Positions 1 through 11,219 of a stretch of DNA of 41,833 nt are shown piece after piece (position 1 is the first letter of the stretch; every line of letters begins with the position of its first letter). This DNA is from Phenylobacterium sp. (GTDB lineage Bacteria; Pseudomonadota; Alphaproteobacteria; Caulobacterales; Caulobacteraceae), in the NCBI RefSeq assembly GCF_016793225.1, contig NZ_JAEUMN010000157.1, positions 1 to 41,833 on the forward strand, read 5' to 3'. The notes beneath the pieces were generated by a model, which had not been told where the DNA came from, ran no database searches, and was given only the letters and a program-made list of their open reading frames with translations. A program made the translations under genes and the position numbers.

Positions 1-1
1 G

Positions 2-538
2 CCGAACGAGCGGGCGGCCAGGGGCGTGTTCCTCTCGTTCCAGTATCCGCTGGAGATCCCGGGCGTCCCGGCGCTGACCTTCATCCGCACGGCGCTGAAC
101 GCCCAGAAGAAGGCCCGCGGCGAGCCCGAGGTCACGGCGCCTGAGTTCCTGAAGCTCGCCCGGGCCAAGGCCGGCGAGCTGAAGATGGATTTCGACATGC
201 TGAAGCGCGCGCTCAACGTCGGCTTCTCCGGCGGTGAGAAGAAGCGGATGGAAATCCTTCAGATGGCGATGCTTTCGCCGCGCATCCTGATCCTGGACGA
301 GACCGATTCCGGCCTGGACGTGGACGCCCTGCGCATCGTCGCCGACGGGGTGAACGCCCTGCGCGGGCCGGACCGCGCCATGCTGGTCATCACGCACTAC
401 CAGCGCCTGCTGGACTACATCAGACCCGATCGTGTGCACGTCCTGGCCGGCGGCCGCATCGTGGCCTCGGGCGGCCCGGAACTCGCCCTCCAGCTCGAGC
501 GCGAGGGCTACGAGAAGTACGCGAAGGCGGCCGCGTGA
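2..538 (+). CDS. sufC: Fe-S cluster assembly ATPase SufC (5' partial)
   Basis: This is the C-terminal part of the ABC-type ATPase that works with SufB and SufD in the cytosolic SufBCD scaffold for Fe-S cluster assembly. The frame is open from the window edge, so the true start and the Walker A motif lie upstream. Visible here are the Q-loop region ([12 protein letters not shown]), the ABC signature FSGGEKKR, Walker B ([12 protein letters not shown]) and the switch His in [13 protein letters not shown]. The ending [10 protein letters not shown] is typical of SufC. It stops at TGA 536-538, and sufD follows after 43 bases on the same strand, in the usual suf operon order. SufB is expected just upstream of the window. 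The identity is secure because the signature and Walker B wording is characteristic of SufC rather than of transport ATPases. Confidence 0.96.
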   Translation, partial: PNERAARGVFLSFQYPLEIPGVPALTFIRTALNAQKKARGEPEVTAPEFLKLARAKAGELKMDFDMLKRALNVGFSGGEKKRMEILQMAMLSPRILILDETDSGLDVDALRIVADGVNALRGPDRAMLVITHYQRLLDYIRPDRVHVLAGGRIVASGGPELALQLEREGYEKYAKAAA

Positions 539-581
539 TGGGTTTCCTCGGCTTCTCCCGCCTTGTCATCGGAGCGGAGGG

Positions 582-1607
582 ATGACCGTCGCCGCGGCCA
601 TACGCGCGCGGGACGCCGCCCTGCTCCCCGGCAAGCGCGACGAGGACTGGCGCTGGACCGACCTGCGCGGGCTGATCCGCGACGTGCCGCCGCCGTCGCG
701 CCCGCTGGCCGGGGATCCCGGCCCGGGCCCCTTCGACGCGCTGGTCGACGAGGTGGTCGTCGTGGCCAATGGGGAAGGCGCCGCCCACATCGCCGTCGAG
801 CCGGTGCGCGAGCGGACCGTGGCCCTGCGCATCGTCGGCCGCGGGGACGGGGCGCACGCCGCCCGGATCTCGATCGACGTGGAGGCCGACGCCCGGCTCG
901 TGCTGCTGGAGAGCTACGAGGGCGAGGGCGCCTACCTCGCGCAGACGTCGCTGATGTTCAGCCTGGGCGTCGGCGCCCAGGTCGAGCGGATCATCCTGGC
1001 CGGCGACGACCCGGAGGGGGTCAACGTCAGCCAGGCCGAGGTTGAGCTCGCGCCGAACGCGTCCTTCGTCCAGACGGTGGTCACCGGCGGCGCCCGGCGG
1101 CAGCGGCTGCAGACAGGGGTCCGGCATCCCGGCGGCCACGCCGACCTGCGGCTGGACGCGATCTACCTGCTCGACGGCAAGCGCCACGCCGACCTGACCA
1201 CCGTCGTGACCCACGCTGGGCTCGACGGGCGGACGTCCCAGCTCGCCAAGGGCGTCGTGCGCGACCAGGCGCGCGGTGTGTTCCAGGGCCGGATCGTCGT
1301 CGCCGAGGGGGCCGACCGGACCGACGCGCGCATGGGCCACCACGCCCTCATCCTGTCGGACCGCGCCGAGGTCGACGCCAAGCCCGAGCTCGAGATCTAC
1401 GCCGACGACGTCTCCTGCGCCCATGGCAACACGGTCGGCGCCCTCGACGAGGACGCTCTGTTCTACGCCCGCCAGCGCGGCATTCCCGAGTCCGAGGCCC
1501 GCGCCCTGCTCACCGAGGCGTTCGTGGGCGAGGTCGTGGACCGCATCCAGCACGAGGGCGCCCGCGAGGTCGTGCGCGCCTGGGTCGCGGAAAGGCTGAG
1601 GGTCTGA
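582..1607 (+). CDS. sufD: Fe-S cluster assembly protein SufD
   Basis: SufD is the scaffold partner of SufB and SufC in Fe-S cluster biogenesis. The 341-residue protein begins MTVAAAIRARDAALLPG and has the typical N-terminal KRDEDWRWTDLRGL segment. It ends in the right-handed beta-helix core, with the conserved stretches YLLDGKRHADLTT, GVFQGRIVVAEGA and the C-terminal helix containing YARQRGIPESEARALLTEAF. I chose ATG 582 because a purine-rich GGAGCGGAGG (571-580) sits just before it and because the frame upstream overlaps sufC with low-quality sequence. It lies 43 bases after sufC and 2 bases before sufS, so translation is probably coupled. It is slightly shorter than the E. coli protein, as is usual in alphaproteobacteria. 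Confidence 0.95.
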   Translation: MTVAAAIRARDAALLPGKRDEDWRWTDLRGLIRDVPPPSRPLAGDPGPGPFDALVDEVVVVANGEGAAHIAVEPVRERTVALRIVGRGDGAHAARISIDVEADARLVLLESYEGEGAYLAQTSLMFSLGVGAQVERIILAGDDPEGVNVSQAEVELAPNASFVQTVVTGGARRQRLQTGVRHPGGHADLRLDAIYLLDGKRHADLTTVVTHAGLDGRTSQLAKGVVRDQARGVFQGRIVVAEGADRTDARMGHHALILSDRAEVDAKPELEIYADDVSCAHGNTVGALDEDALFYARQRGIPESEARALLTEAFVGEVVDRIQHEGAREVVRAWVAERLRV

Positions 1608-1609
1608 CC

Positions 1610-2824
1610 ATGGCGTTCGACGTCGAGGCGGCCCGCGCCGAGTTCCCGATCCTGCTGCGGCATGTCCACGGCAAGCCGCTGGTCTATCTGGACTCGGCCG
1701 CCTCGGCGCAGAAGCCGCGCGCCGTCATCGAGGCGATGACGAACGCGATGGAGCACTCCTACGCCAACGTCCACCGCGGCCTGCACACGCTGGCCAACGA
1801 GACGACCGACGCCTACGAGGCCGCGCGGAACAAGGTGGCCGGCTTCATCGGCGCCGAACCCGCCGAGATCGTCTTCACCAAGGGCGGCACCGAGGCGGTG
1901 AACCTCGTGGCCGCCGGGATCGGCGCATCGCTGCAGGCGGGCGACGAGATCGTGCTCACCGAGATGGAGCACCACGCCAACATCGTGCCCTGGCACTTCC
2001 TGCGCGAGCGCAAGGGCGTCGTGCTGAAGTGGACCCGCGTCACCGACGACGGCGCGCTCGACCTCGAGCACTTCCAGAGCCTGCTGGGCCCCAGGACCCG
2101 GGTCGTCGCGCTCAGCCACATGTCGAACGTGCTGGGCACCATCAACGACGCCAAGGCGCTCACCCGCATGGCGCATGAGGCCGGGGCCCTGGTGCTGCTC
2201 GACGGCTGCCAGGCCATCGTCCACAAGCCGGTCGACGTGAAGGACATCGACTGCGACTTCTACGTCTTCTCCGGCCACAAGCTCTACGGACCGACCGGCA
2301 TCGGCATCCTCTACGGAAAGGCCGACCGGCTGGCCGCGCTGCCGCCCTACCAGGGCGGGGGCGAGATGATCGGCATCGTCAGCCAGGACGAGATCACCTA
2401 CGCCGACCCGCCGCACCGCTTCGAGGCCGGCACGCCCGCGATTCTCGAGGCCATCGGCCTGGGCGCCGCGATCGACTGGCTGTCGACGCAGGACCGCGTC
2501 GCCATCGCCGAGCACGAGCACGCCCTCTACGCCCATGTCCGCGAACGGCTGCAGGGCATGAACTGGCTGCGGGTGATCGGCGAGGCGCCGGGGAAGGGGG
2601 CCATCCTCTCCTTCACCGTGGACGGCGCCCATGCCCACGACGTGGCGCAGATCCTCGACCGCTATGGCGTGGCGGTCCGCGCCGGCACGCACTGCGCCGA
2701 GCCCCTGATGCGACGTTTCGGCGTCACGTCGAGCGCCCGCGCATCCTTCGCCCTATATAACACCCTGGAAGAGGCCGACGCCTTCGTGGATGCGCTCACG
2801 AAGACTCAGGCATTCTTCGCGTAA
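1610..2824 (+). CDS. sufS: cysteine desulfurase SufS
   Basis: This PLP-dependent class V aminotransferase-fold enzyme removes sulfur from L-cysteine, giving alanine and an enzyme-bound persulfide for the SufBCD scaffold. The 404 residues match the SufS/CsdA family. The PLP lysine is K224 in SGHKLYGPTGIG, the persulfide-forming cysteine is C362 in RAGTHCAEPLMRRFG, and EMEHHANIVPW is the conserved cofactor-site His region. The short segment around C362 is of the SufS type rather than the long flexible loop of IscS. ATG 1610 lies two bases after the sufD stop. No sufE or sufU gene is visible in the window, so the sulfur-transfer partner must be encoded elsewhere. Confidence 0.97.
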   Translation: MAFDVEAARAEFPILLRHVHGKPLVYLDSAASAQKPRAVIEAMTNAMEHSYANVHRGLHTLANETTDAYEAARNKVAGFIGAEPAEIVFTKGGTEAVNLVAAGIGASLQAGDEIVLTEMEHHANIVPWHFLRERKGVVLKWTRVTDDGALDLEHFQSLLGPRTRVVALSHMSNVLGTINDAKALTRMAHEAGALVLLDGCQAIVHKPVDVKDIDCDFYVFSGHKLYGPTGIGILYGKADRLAALPPYQGGGEMIGIVSQDEITYADPPHRFEAGTPAILEAIGLGAAIDWLSTQDRVAIAEHEHALYAHVRERLQGMNWLRVIGEAPGKGAILSFTVDGAHAHDVAQILDRYGVAVRAGTHCAEPLMRRFGVTSSARASFALYNTLEEADAFVDALTKTQAFFA

Positions 2825-2828
2825 CCGC

Positions 2829-3200
2829 ATGAGCCCCATGGACGACGCCGCGACCATCGAGCCGACCCCCAGCCCGCCGCTCTCTCAGGCGGAGCTCGAC
2901 GCGCTCACCGATCAGCTGATCGAGAAGCTGAAGACCGTGTACGACCCGGAGATCCCGGTCGACATCTACGAGCTGGGCCTGATCTACAAGGTCGACGTCT
3001 CGGACGACAAGGACGTGGCGATCGACATGACGCTCACCGCGCCCGGCTGCCCGGTGGCCGGCGAGATGCCCGGCTGGGTGGAGGACGCCGTCGGCGAGAT
3101 CCCCGAGGTGCGCTCGGTGAAGGTCGACCTCGTCTTCGATCCGCCCTGGGACCCCTCAAGGATGAGCGACGAGGCCAAGCTCGCGCTCAACATGTTCTGA
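2829..3200 (+). CDS. sufT: SufT-type Fe-S assembly factor (MIP18/DUF59)
   Basis: This 123-residue protein of the MIP18/DUF59 family is commonly found inside suf operons and acts in maturation of Fe-S proteins. The signature DPEIPVDIYELGLIY lies at about residues 39-53, followed by the MTLTAPGCPVAGEMP segment with the conserved cysteine C74 and by the C-terminal LVFDPPWDPSRM motif. The first ~25 residues are Pro/Ala-rich and probably disordered. The start is ATG 2829, five bases after the sufS stop; ATG 2838 is an alternative three codons in. Its TGA overlaps the next ATG by one base (3200), so it is co-translated with sufA. The molecular role is inferred from the family. Confidence 0.92.
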   Translation: MSPMDDAATIEPTPSPPLSQAELDALTDQLIEKLKTVYDPEIPVDIYELGLIYKVDVSDDKDVAIDMTLTAPGCPVAGEMPGWVEDAVGEIPEVRSVKVDLVFDPPWDPSRMSDEAKLALNMF

Positions 3201-3595
3201 TGACCCACCTCGACGCCACTCCCGCGCCGCGCGCGCGCCGCCCCCGGCCCAAGGTCGTCACCCTCACGGATGCGGCCGCCGAGCGCGTCCGCGAGATCAT
3301 GGCCAAGGCCGAGAAGCCCTACGCCGGCCTCCGCGTCGGCGTGAAGAACGGCGGCTGCGCGGGCCAGGAGTACGTCCTGGAGTACGCCGAGGCGGCCGAC
3401 CCTCTCGACGAGGTGGTCGAGGACAAGGGCGTGACCATCCTGGTGGAGCCGAAGGCCGTGCTGTTCCTGCTCGGCACCGTGATCGACTACGAGGTCAGCC
3501 GGCTGTCCGCGAAGTTCGTGTTCCGCAATCCGAACGAGACCGATGCGTGCGGTTGCGGCGAGAGCGTAACCATTACACCAGTGAAACTCGACTGA
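3200..3595 (+). CDS. sufA: HesB/IscA-family Fe-S carrier SufA
   Basis: A-type carrier of 131 residues that receives Fe-S clusters and passes them to target enzymes. The three conserved cluster-binding cysteines are C53 (in NGGCAGQEY) and C117 and C119 (in ACGCGESV). The residue after the first Cys-containing GGC is Ala where SufA/IscA of E. coli has Ser, a conservative change away from the ligands. The first 20 residues are an Arg/Pro-rich extension ahead of the fold. ATG 3200 overlaps the sufT stop codon, so it is the last clear member of the suf operon. I call it SufA rather than IscA or ErpA from its location. Confidence 0.93.
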   Translation: MTHLDATPAPRARRPRPKVVTLTDAAAERVREIMAKAEKPYAGLRVGVKNGGCAGQEYVLEYAEAADPLDEVVEDKGVTILVEPKAVLFLLGTVIDYEVSRLSAKFVFRNPNETDACGCGESVTITPVKLD

Positions 3596-3639
3596 CGGTT
3601 CGAACGGGGTATCCTGTGCCCAGCAACTCTGGACCCGAC

Positions 3640-3924
3640 ATGACCGACGACGTCGAACTGCGCCGCCTGGCCATCCGCCGAGCGGACATGAAGCTGGCCT
3701 TCCGCAGCCACCTGCTGGCCTATGTCATGGTCAACGCCGGCCTGGTGGCGATCTACATCGCGACGGGCGACTTCGGCGACTACTTCTGGCCCATCTGGCC
3801 CATGCTGGGCTGGGGCATCGGCCTCGCCGCCCACGGCGCCTCCGTCTACATGAACGGCGAGGGCATCCGGGACCGCCTCATCGAGGAAGAGCTCGAGAAG
3901 CTGCGGCGGACGCGCGGCGGATAG
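3640..3924 (+). CDS. two-TM-domain (2TM) small membrane protein
   Basis: This small inner-membrane protein of 94 residues is of unknown function. It has a charged N-terminus (TDDVELRRLAIRRADMK), two hydrophobic segments at about residues 23-42 and 49-71 joined by a short GDFGDYFWPIWP turn, and a charged C-terminal helix (GIRDRLIEEELEKLRRTRGG). This is the layout of the 2TM-domain family (PF13239 type). ATG 3640 fits the usual family length; a GTG at 3616 with GGGGT upstream is an alternative that adds eight residues. It follows sufA by 44 bases and may be read through from the suf operon, but nothing in it suggests a role in Fe-S assembly. Confidence 0.75.
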   Translation: MTDDVELRRLAIRRADMKLAFRSHLLAYVMVNAGLVAIYIATGDFGDYFWPIWPMLGWGIGLAAHGASVYMNGEGIRDRLIEEELEKLRRTRGG

Positions 3925-3956
3925 GCTTCAGACCCGCTCGGTATCGTTGATTCTTC

Positions 3957-4084
3957 CGATTGTCCCGGCGAACGCCGGGACCCAGATCCACGTGCGAGAC
4001 CGTGAAGGGAAGGGCTCCGAGCCTGCGGAACCCCCAACTGAGCCATTCCATGTGGATCCCGGCCTTCGCCGGGATGACCGGGCC
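3957..4084. repeat. paired palindromic intergenic repeat element
   Basis: Two related hairpins face each other. The first is TCCCGGCG-AA-CGCCGGGA at 3963-3980, followed by CCCAGATCCACGTG. The second is at 4057-4074 (TCCCGGC-CTTC-GCCGGGA), preceded by CCATGTGGA. Read on the opposite strand, the second unit nearly repeats the first, so the block is an inverted pair about 70 bases apart. Related hairpins occur at 37295-37312 and 39505-39525. It looks like a dispersed intergenic palindrome of the REP/BIME kind, seen directly here only through these copies. Confidence 0.7.
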
Positions 4085-4117
4085 TTGAGTACGGGGCTTA
4101 TGGCTTAGCCCGCAGAG

Positions 4118-4148
4118 AAAAGGCCCCCGCGGGGAACGCGAGGGCCTT
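4118..4148 (-). terminator. rho-independent terminator of the crotonase gene
   Basis: The arms 4120-4131 and 4137-4148 pair over 12 positions with one mismatch around a 5-base loop. On the minus strand the stem is followed by TTTT (plus-strand A run 4118-4121). It lies 42 bases past the stop of the minus-strand enoyl-CoA hydratase-family gene. Confidence 0.75.
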
Positions 4149-4189
4149 CGAATTCTACGGTTCAGACGGCTCGGTCCGAACGGGTGAGG

Positions 4190-4996
4190 CTACTGGCCCG
4201 TGAACTTCGCCGGGCGCTTTTCCACGAACGCCATGATGCCCTCGCGGGCGTCCTTCGTCCGGGCCGCGATCCCTTGCGCGTAGGCCTCGGCCTCGAGCTG
4301 CTCGTGCCACGCCGAGTCCAGCGAGTCCCACACCAGGTTGCGGGTAAGCGCGAGCGAGGCCGGCCCGTCGGCCAGGGCGCGGGCGTACTGCATCGCCGCG
4401 TCCATCAGCTCGGCGTCGGGCACGCACTTGTTGATCAGGCCCCATTCGGCCGCCGTCTTCGCCGGCAGCTTCTCGCCCAGCAGCATCAGCTCCATCGCCC
4501 GGGCCTTGCCGATCAGCTTGGGCAGCATCCAGGTCGCGCCGCCGTCCGGGACGAGGCCGATGCGGCGGAACGCCAGCAGGAAGTAGGCGCTCTCGGCCGC
4601 GACCACGAGGTCGGCCGCCACCGCGAGCGACACGCCGACGCCGGCGGCCACGCCGTTGACCGCCGAGACGAGGGGCTTGGGCGACTTGCGCACGGCCGAG
4701 ACGAACGGGTTGAAGGTGCGCAGCAGCGCCTGGTTGGGACCCGTGCCGCCGTCGGTCGCGCGGCCGGCCGAGCCGCCGCCCGAGAGGTTGGCGCCCGAGC
4801 AGAAGCCGCGGCCCTCGCCGGTGATGACGATGGCCCGCGCCTTGTCGCCGTAGGCGAGCTCGTCGAAGCTCGCCTGCAGTTCCTGCATCAGGTCGATCCC
4901 GGCGGCGTTGAGCGTGCCGGGGTCCGAGAGCGTGATGATGCCGATCCCGTCCTGGATGGTCGTCTTGACCTTGGCGGGAGCCTGCGCGCCGTCCAT
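4190..4996 (-). CDS. enoyl-CoA hydratase/isomerase family protein, PaaG-like
   Basis: Crotonase-fold protein of 268 residues acting on acyl-CoA thioesters. The CoA/oxyanion segment is GEGRGFCSGANLSGG (residues 60-74), and the second oxyanion segment is NGVAAGVGVSLAVAADL. The two glutamates of classical hydratases are absent (GVGVS and AFRRIG at those places). Instead it carries D151 in GLVPDGGATW, the Asp position used by PaaG-type isomerases, and the following RAMELMLLGEKLPA also resembles PaaG. It ends in the usual EGIMAFVEKRPAKFTG. The start ATG has GGAGG ten bases upstream. No phenylacetate genes are nearby, so the substrate is unknown; isomerase rather than hydratase activity is inferred from D151. 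Confidence 0.88.
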   Translation of the reverse strand: MDGAQAPAKVKTTIQDGIGIITLSDPGTLNAAGIDLMQELQASFDELAYGDKARAIVITGEGRGFCSGANLSGGGSAGRATDGGTGPNQALLRTFNPFVSAVRKSPKPLVSAVNGVAAGVGVSLAVAADLVVAAESAYFLLAFRRIGLVPDGGATWMLPKLIGKARAMELMLLGEKLPAKTAAEWGLINKCVPDAELMDAAMQYARALADGPASLALTRNLVWDSLDSAWHEQLEAEAYAQGIAARTKDAREGIMAFVEKRPAKFTGQ

Positions 4997-5081
4997 GGGG
5001 CGTCCTCCGTTGAACTCTTGAGCCCAATCGAAGGCAGAGTACCCCCGCGTCAGCCAAGGCCGAAACGCCGGGCGGCGCGGG

Positions 5082-6134
5082 TCAGGCGGCTTTCGGGGCC
5101 TCTTCCGCGCCCGCCACGGTGGTGCGGTTGCGCCCGCCGCGCTTGGAGGCGTAGAGCGCCGTGTCGGCGCGTTCCAGCAGGGCGCTGGGCGACTCGGCCG
5201 CGCGCCGTTCGGCGATGCCGGACGAGATGGTGATCGCGCCCAGGTCCTCGTTGGTAGAGCGGCGCTTGAGGATTCGCGAGCTGATCTCCTCGCGGGCCCC
5301 CTCGAGGGCCTGCAGGGCCACCTCGCTGGCCTCGCCGCGGAAGATCACGGCGAATTCCTCCCCGCCGTAGCGGGCGGCGAAGCGGTGTCCCGTCTCCGCG
5401 ATGCGCCCCACCACGCTGGCCACGTACCGGATGACCTGGTCGCCGGTCTGGTGACCCCAGGTGTCGTTGAAGATCTTGAAGTGGTCGATGTCCACGACGG
5501 CCAGGGTCACCTTGCCGTTGGGATCGGCGCAGGCCTGTTCGAGCGCCTCGTCGAAGGCCTTGCGGTTGGCCAGGTTGCTGAGGGCGTCGGTCATCGCATC
5601 GCGGCGCACCTGTTCCAGGTGCTCGCGCAGGCGGCCGAGTTCGTCGTTGGTCTCCGCCAGCTGGCTTTCCAGGGCGGCGTTCTCCTCGCGGACCTTGCGG
5701 GTCGCGGCGCTCAGGTTCTCGACCATCGCCCGCACCGCCTCGGCGTCTTCGCCCTGCAGGGACTCGGACGCGGTGGCCAGTTGCTGGCCGTACGATTCGG
5801 TCGTCTCCCGCGCCGATTCGATGGCGCGCGAGACGCTGTCCAGTTCTTCGGTCAGGCTCTTGCCGGCGTCGAGGATCTCGCCCGAGAGCTTGGCGTGCGG
5901 CAGGTGCTGCTCCGCGATCGCCTCGCCCACCTGGTCCGTGAACGGGGCGCCGGACTGCAGCACGGTGTCGATCGCGGCGGTGACGCGACTGTCCTTGGCT
6001 GCAACGTAGTGCACCCACAGTTCGAAGTTCACGGCCGTCGGCCACACCTTGTGGGCTTCCATGGCCTCGATCGCCTGCCGGGCCCAGTCATAGGCCTTGG
6101 GGCTGCGGATATAGATGTCGATGTCCGACGGCAT
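5082..6134 (-). CDS. GGDEF-domain diguanylate cyclase with N-terminal coiled coil
   Basis: Predicted cytosolic diguanylate cyclase of 350 residues making cyclic di-GMP from two GTP. The active-site loop RYGGEEF has GGEEF at residues 257-261, and the metal-binding VVDIDHFKIFNDTWGHQTGD lies before it. The first ~70 residues hold a helical segment with aromatic residues (YDWARQAIEAMEAHKVWPTAVNFELWVHYV), followed to about residue 180 by a long heptad-like helix (RKVREENAALESQLAETNDELGRLREHL), likely a dimerising coiled coil. There is no TM segment. The allosteric inhibitory RxxD motif expected just before the active loop is missing (TGHR in its place), so feedback inhibition is probably lost. It lies between rhlE and the crotonase, all on the minus strand. 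Confidence 0.93.
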   Translation of the reverse strand: MPSDIDIYIRSPKAYDWARQAIEAMEAHKVWPTAVNFELWVHYVAAKDSRVTAAIDTVLQSGAPFTDQVGEAIAEQHLPHAKLSGEILDAGKSLTEELDSVSRAIESARETTESYGQQLATASESLQGEDAEAVRAMVENLSAATRKVREENAALESQLAETNDELGRLREHLEQVRRDAMTDALSNLANRKAFDEALEQACADPNGKVTLAVVDIDHFKIFNDTWGHQTGDQVIRYVASVVGRIAETGHRFAARYGGEEFAVIFRGEASEVALQALEGAREEISSRILKRRSTNEDLGAITISSGIAERRAAESPSALLERADTALYASKRGGRNRTTVAGAEEAPKAA

Positions 6135-6183
6135 GGGTCGATAGCGTACGCGCCGACCGCAAATGGTCCGTTAAAGCCGCCGA

Positions 6184-7734
<1,551 letters not shown>

Positions 7735-7904
7735 TCGCTAACGATGAGTGCGGAGCGCTCCCGGGGTGGGGTAGGGCCACGCGGCGGCGCGGACGGAGAT
7801 CGCCGCGCGCGCGGAACATACGTCGGACGGTCCCGCTGTCAACGCACGCTGCTCGACGGAGTTCATCGGCCGGCGCCTGAGCCGCCCATTTCGGCGCGCC
7901 TCGC

Positions 7905-8312
7905 CTATTGTCGCGCCAGGGACGGGGACGCCGGGGCGTCGGCATCCGGGGGTCCGGAGGCGGCCGCCTTCGGCCCGCCCCGCTTCAGGGCTTCGGCAAA
8001 GGCGTGGGCCGCTTCGCCCAGGGCGTAGGCGAGCGCCGAGCCCGCGGAGGCGGCGGCGTCGGCGGCGTCATGGGCTTCGTTGGCGGCCGTCGTCTTGGCG
8101 GCCCGGGCCCGCGCGCGGACCTCGGGATTGTCGGCGGCCTTCATGCCGGCGGCCACCGCGCCTGCGCCCAGGATCGCCTGTGCGATCACTGCCTGGCCGG
8201 TCCTGGACGCCAGCAGTTCGCCGAAGCGGCCCTTGCGGACCGCCTTGGGCACCTTCACGCCAGCGATCCGCTTCGGGATCAGTCCCTTCGAACGCTTCTT
8301 CGGCTTGGCCAT
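7905..8312 (-). CDS. small basic/alanine-rich protein of unknown function
   Basis: Hypothetical protein of 135 residues that I do not recognise. It starts MAKPKKRSKGLIPKRIAGVKVPK, a strongly basic N-terminus. A helical glycine/alanine segment follows (QAVIAQAILGAGAVAAGMK, about residues 40-60, only weakly hydrophobic), then Ala-rich helices (RARAAKTTAANEAHDAADAAASAGSALAYALGEAAHAFAEALKRGG) and a Pro/Ala tail. The start ATG 8312 is preceded by AGGAGCTCGCG. The frame stays open far upstream through parE, which is only a GC effect. It follows parE by 53 bases on the same strand and may share its transcript. A DNA- or envelope-associated role is possible, but nothing proves it. Confidence 0.72.
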   Translation of the reverse strand: MAKPKKRSKGLIPKRIAGVKVPKAVRKGRFGELLASRTGQAVIAQAILGAGAVAAGMKAADNPEVRARARAAKTTAANEAHDAADAAASAGSALAYALGEAAHAFAEALKRGGPKAAASGPPDADAPASPSLARQ

Positions 8313-8365
8313 CGCGAGCTCCTGGTCCGGAGCCCAAACGCGTCCCTGCGGGCGGCCGTTCCGGG

Positions 8366-10420
<2,055 letters not shown>

Positions 10421-10611
10421 CGTGGGGAAAGTGCGTCGATTCTGGGCGAGGGGCCCTATGGGCGCGCGGCGGCGCGCGGGTCAATGGAAAGCCGGGCTCC
10501 CGGAAAAGGCGAGCGCCGGTCGCCTTTCGAGCATAGCGCGTTCGGCGGATGCGGCGATCCGGTCGGTCGGGCGAGGCTGGCGGCGACCACGAAGAACCAC
10601 CGGAGCTTACC

Positions 10612-11214
10612 TTGTCCTACCTTCGGCAGATCATAGCAGGCCTGACCACCGCGTGCGCGGTCGCCGTCGCCGCAGCCGCGACCGCCGCGACCCCCGTCGT
10701 CGACGCGGTGCGCATCGAGATCAGCAGCGCAGTCCCGGATTTCCTGCAGATCTTCGACGTCCAGGCGCTGGAGCTCGGCTCGCTGGACAACGTCGCGTCG
10801 GCCGCCGAGGGAGCCTCGGCGAGCGCGGTGAGCAGCGGCTTTGGGACATCGGCGGGCGACGCGATCGACGCGTCCGTCTTCTCGCCCTACTACTCGGGCA
10901 GCGGGGATGGGCTCGAGAAGCTGACGATTCAGCTGGGCCGGATCGCGACGCTCTCCAGCCTCAGCATCAGAGGCCGCACCGACTGCTGCCGTGCACGCGA
11001 TTTCTGGAACGTGAGCATCTTCGGCGCGGGCGACACCCTGCTGTTCTCCGGCCAGCTCGATGCGCGCCAGGCGCCGGGCTCCGTCGCCAGCGTGGACTTC
11101 CCGGCGCCCCCGGGCGGCGTCCCGGAACCGGCGACCTGGGCGATGATGATCCTGGGCTTCGGCGCGGCCGGCGCCGCCATCCGGACGCGTCGGCGGCAGC
11201 CCGCCGCCGCCTGA
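10612..11214 (+). CDS. PEPxxWA-CTERM sorting-domain exported protein
   Basis: Predicted exported protein of about 200 residues with a C-terminal exosortase-type sorting signal. The C-terminus carries VPEPATWAMMILGFGAAGAAIRTRRR, meaning a PEPxxWA motif, one hydrophobic helix and an Arg cluster, the form common in sphingomonads and Caulobacterales. The N-terminus has a signal peptide (hydrophobic IIAGLTTACAVAVAAAATAA, cleavage near ATAATP). The middle is a small beta-rich domain with a Cys pair (TDCCRARDFWNVSIFG). I chose TTG 10612 because the signal peptide then starts cleanly and CGGAG lies upstream; an ATG at 10549 would add 21 charged residues. No exosortase gene is in the window, and the function of the mature domain is unknown. 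Confidence 0.82.
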   Translation: MSYLRQIIAGLTTACAVAVAAAATAATPVVDAVRIEISSAVPDFLQIFDVQALELGSLDNVASAAEGASASAVSSGFGTSAGDAIDASVFSPYYSGSGDGLEKLTIQLGRIATLSSLSIRGRTDCCRARDFWNVSIFGAGDTLLFSGQLDARQAPGSVASVDFPAPPGGVPEPATWAMMILGFGAAGAAIRTRRRQPAAA

Positions 11215-11219
11215 CGGGG

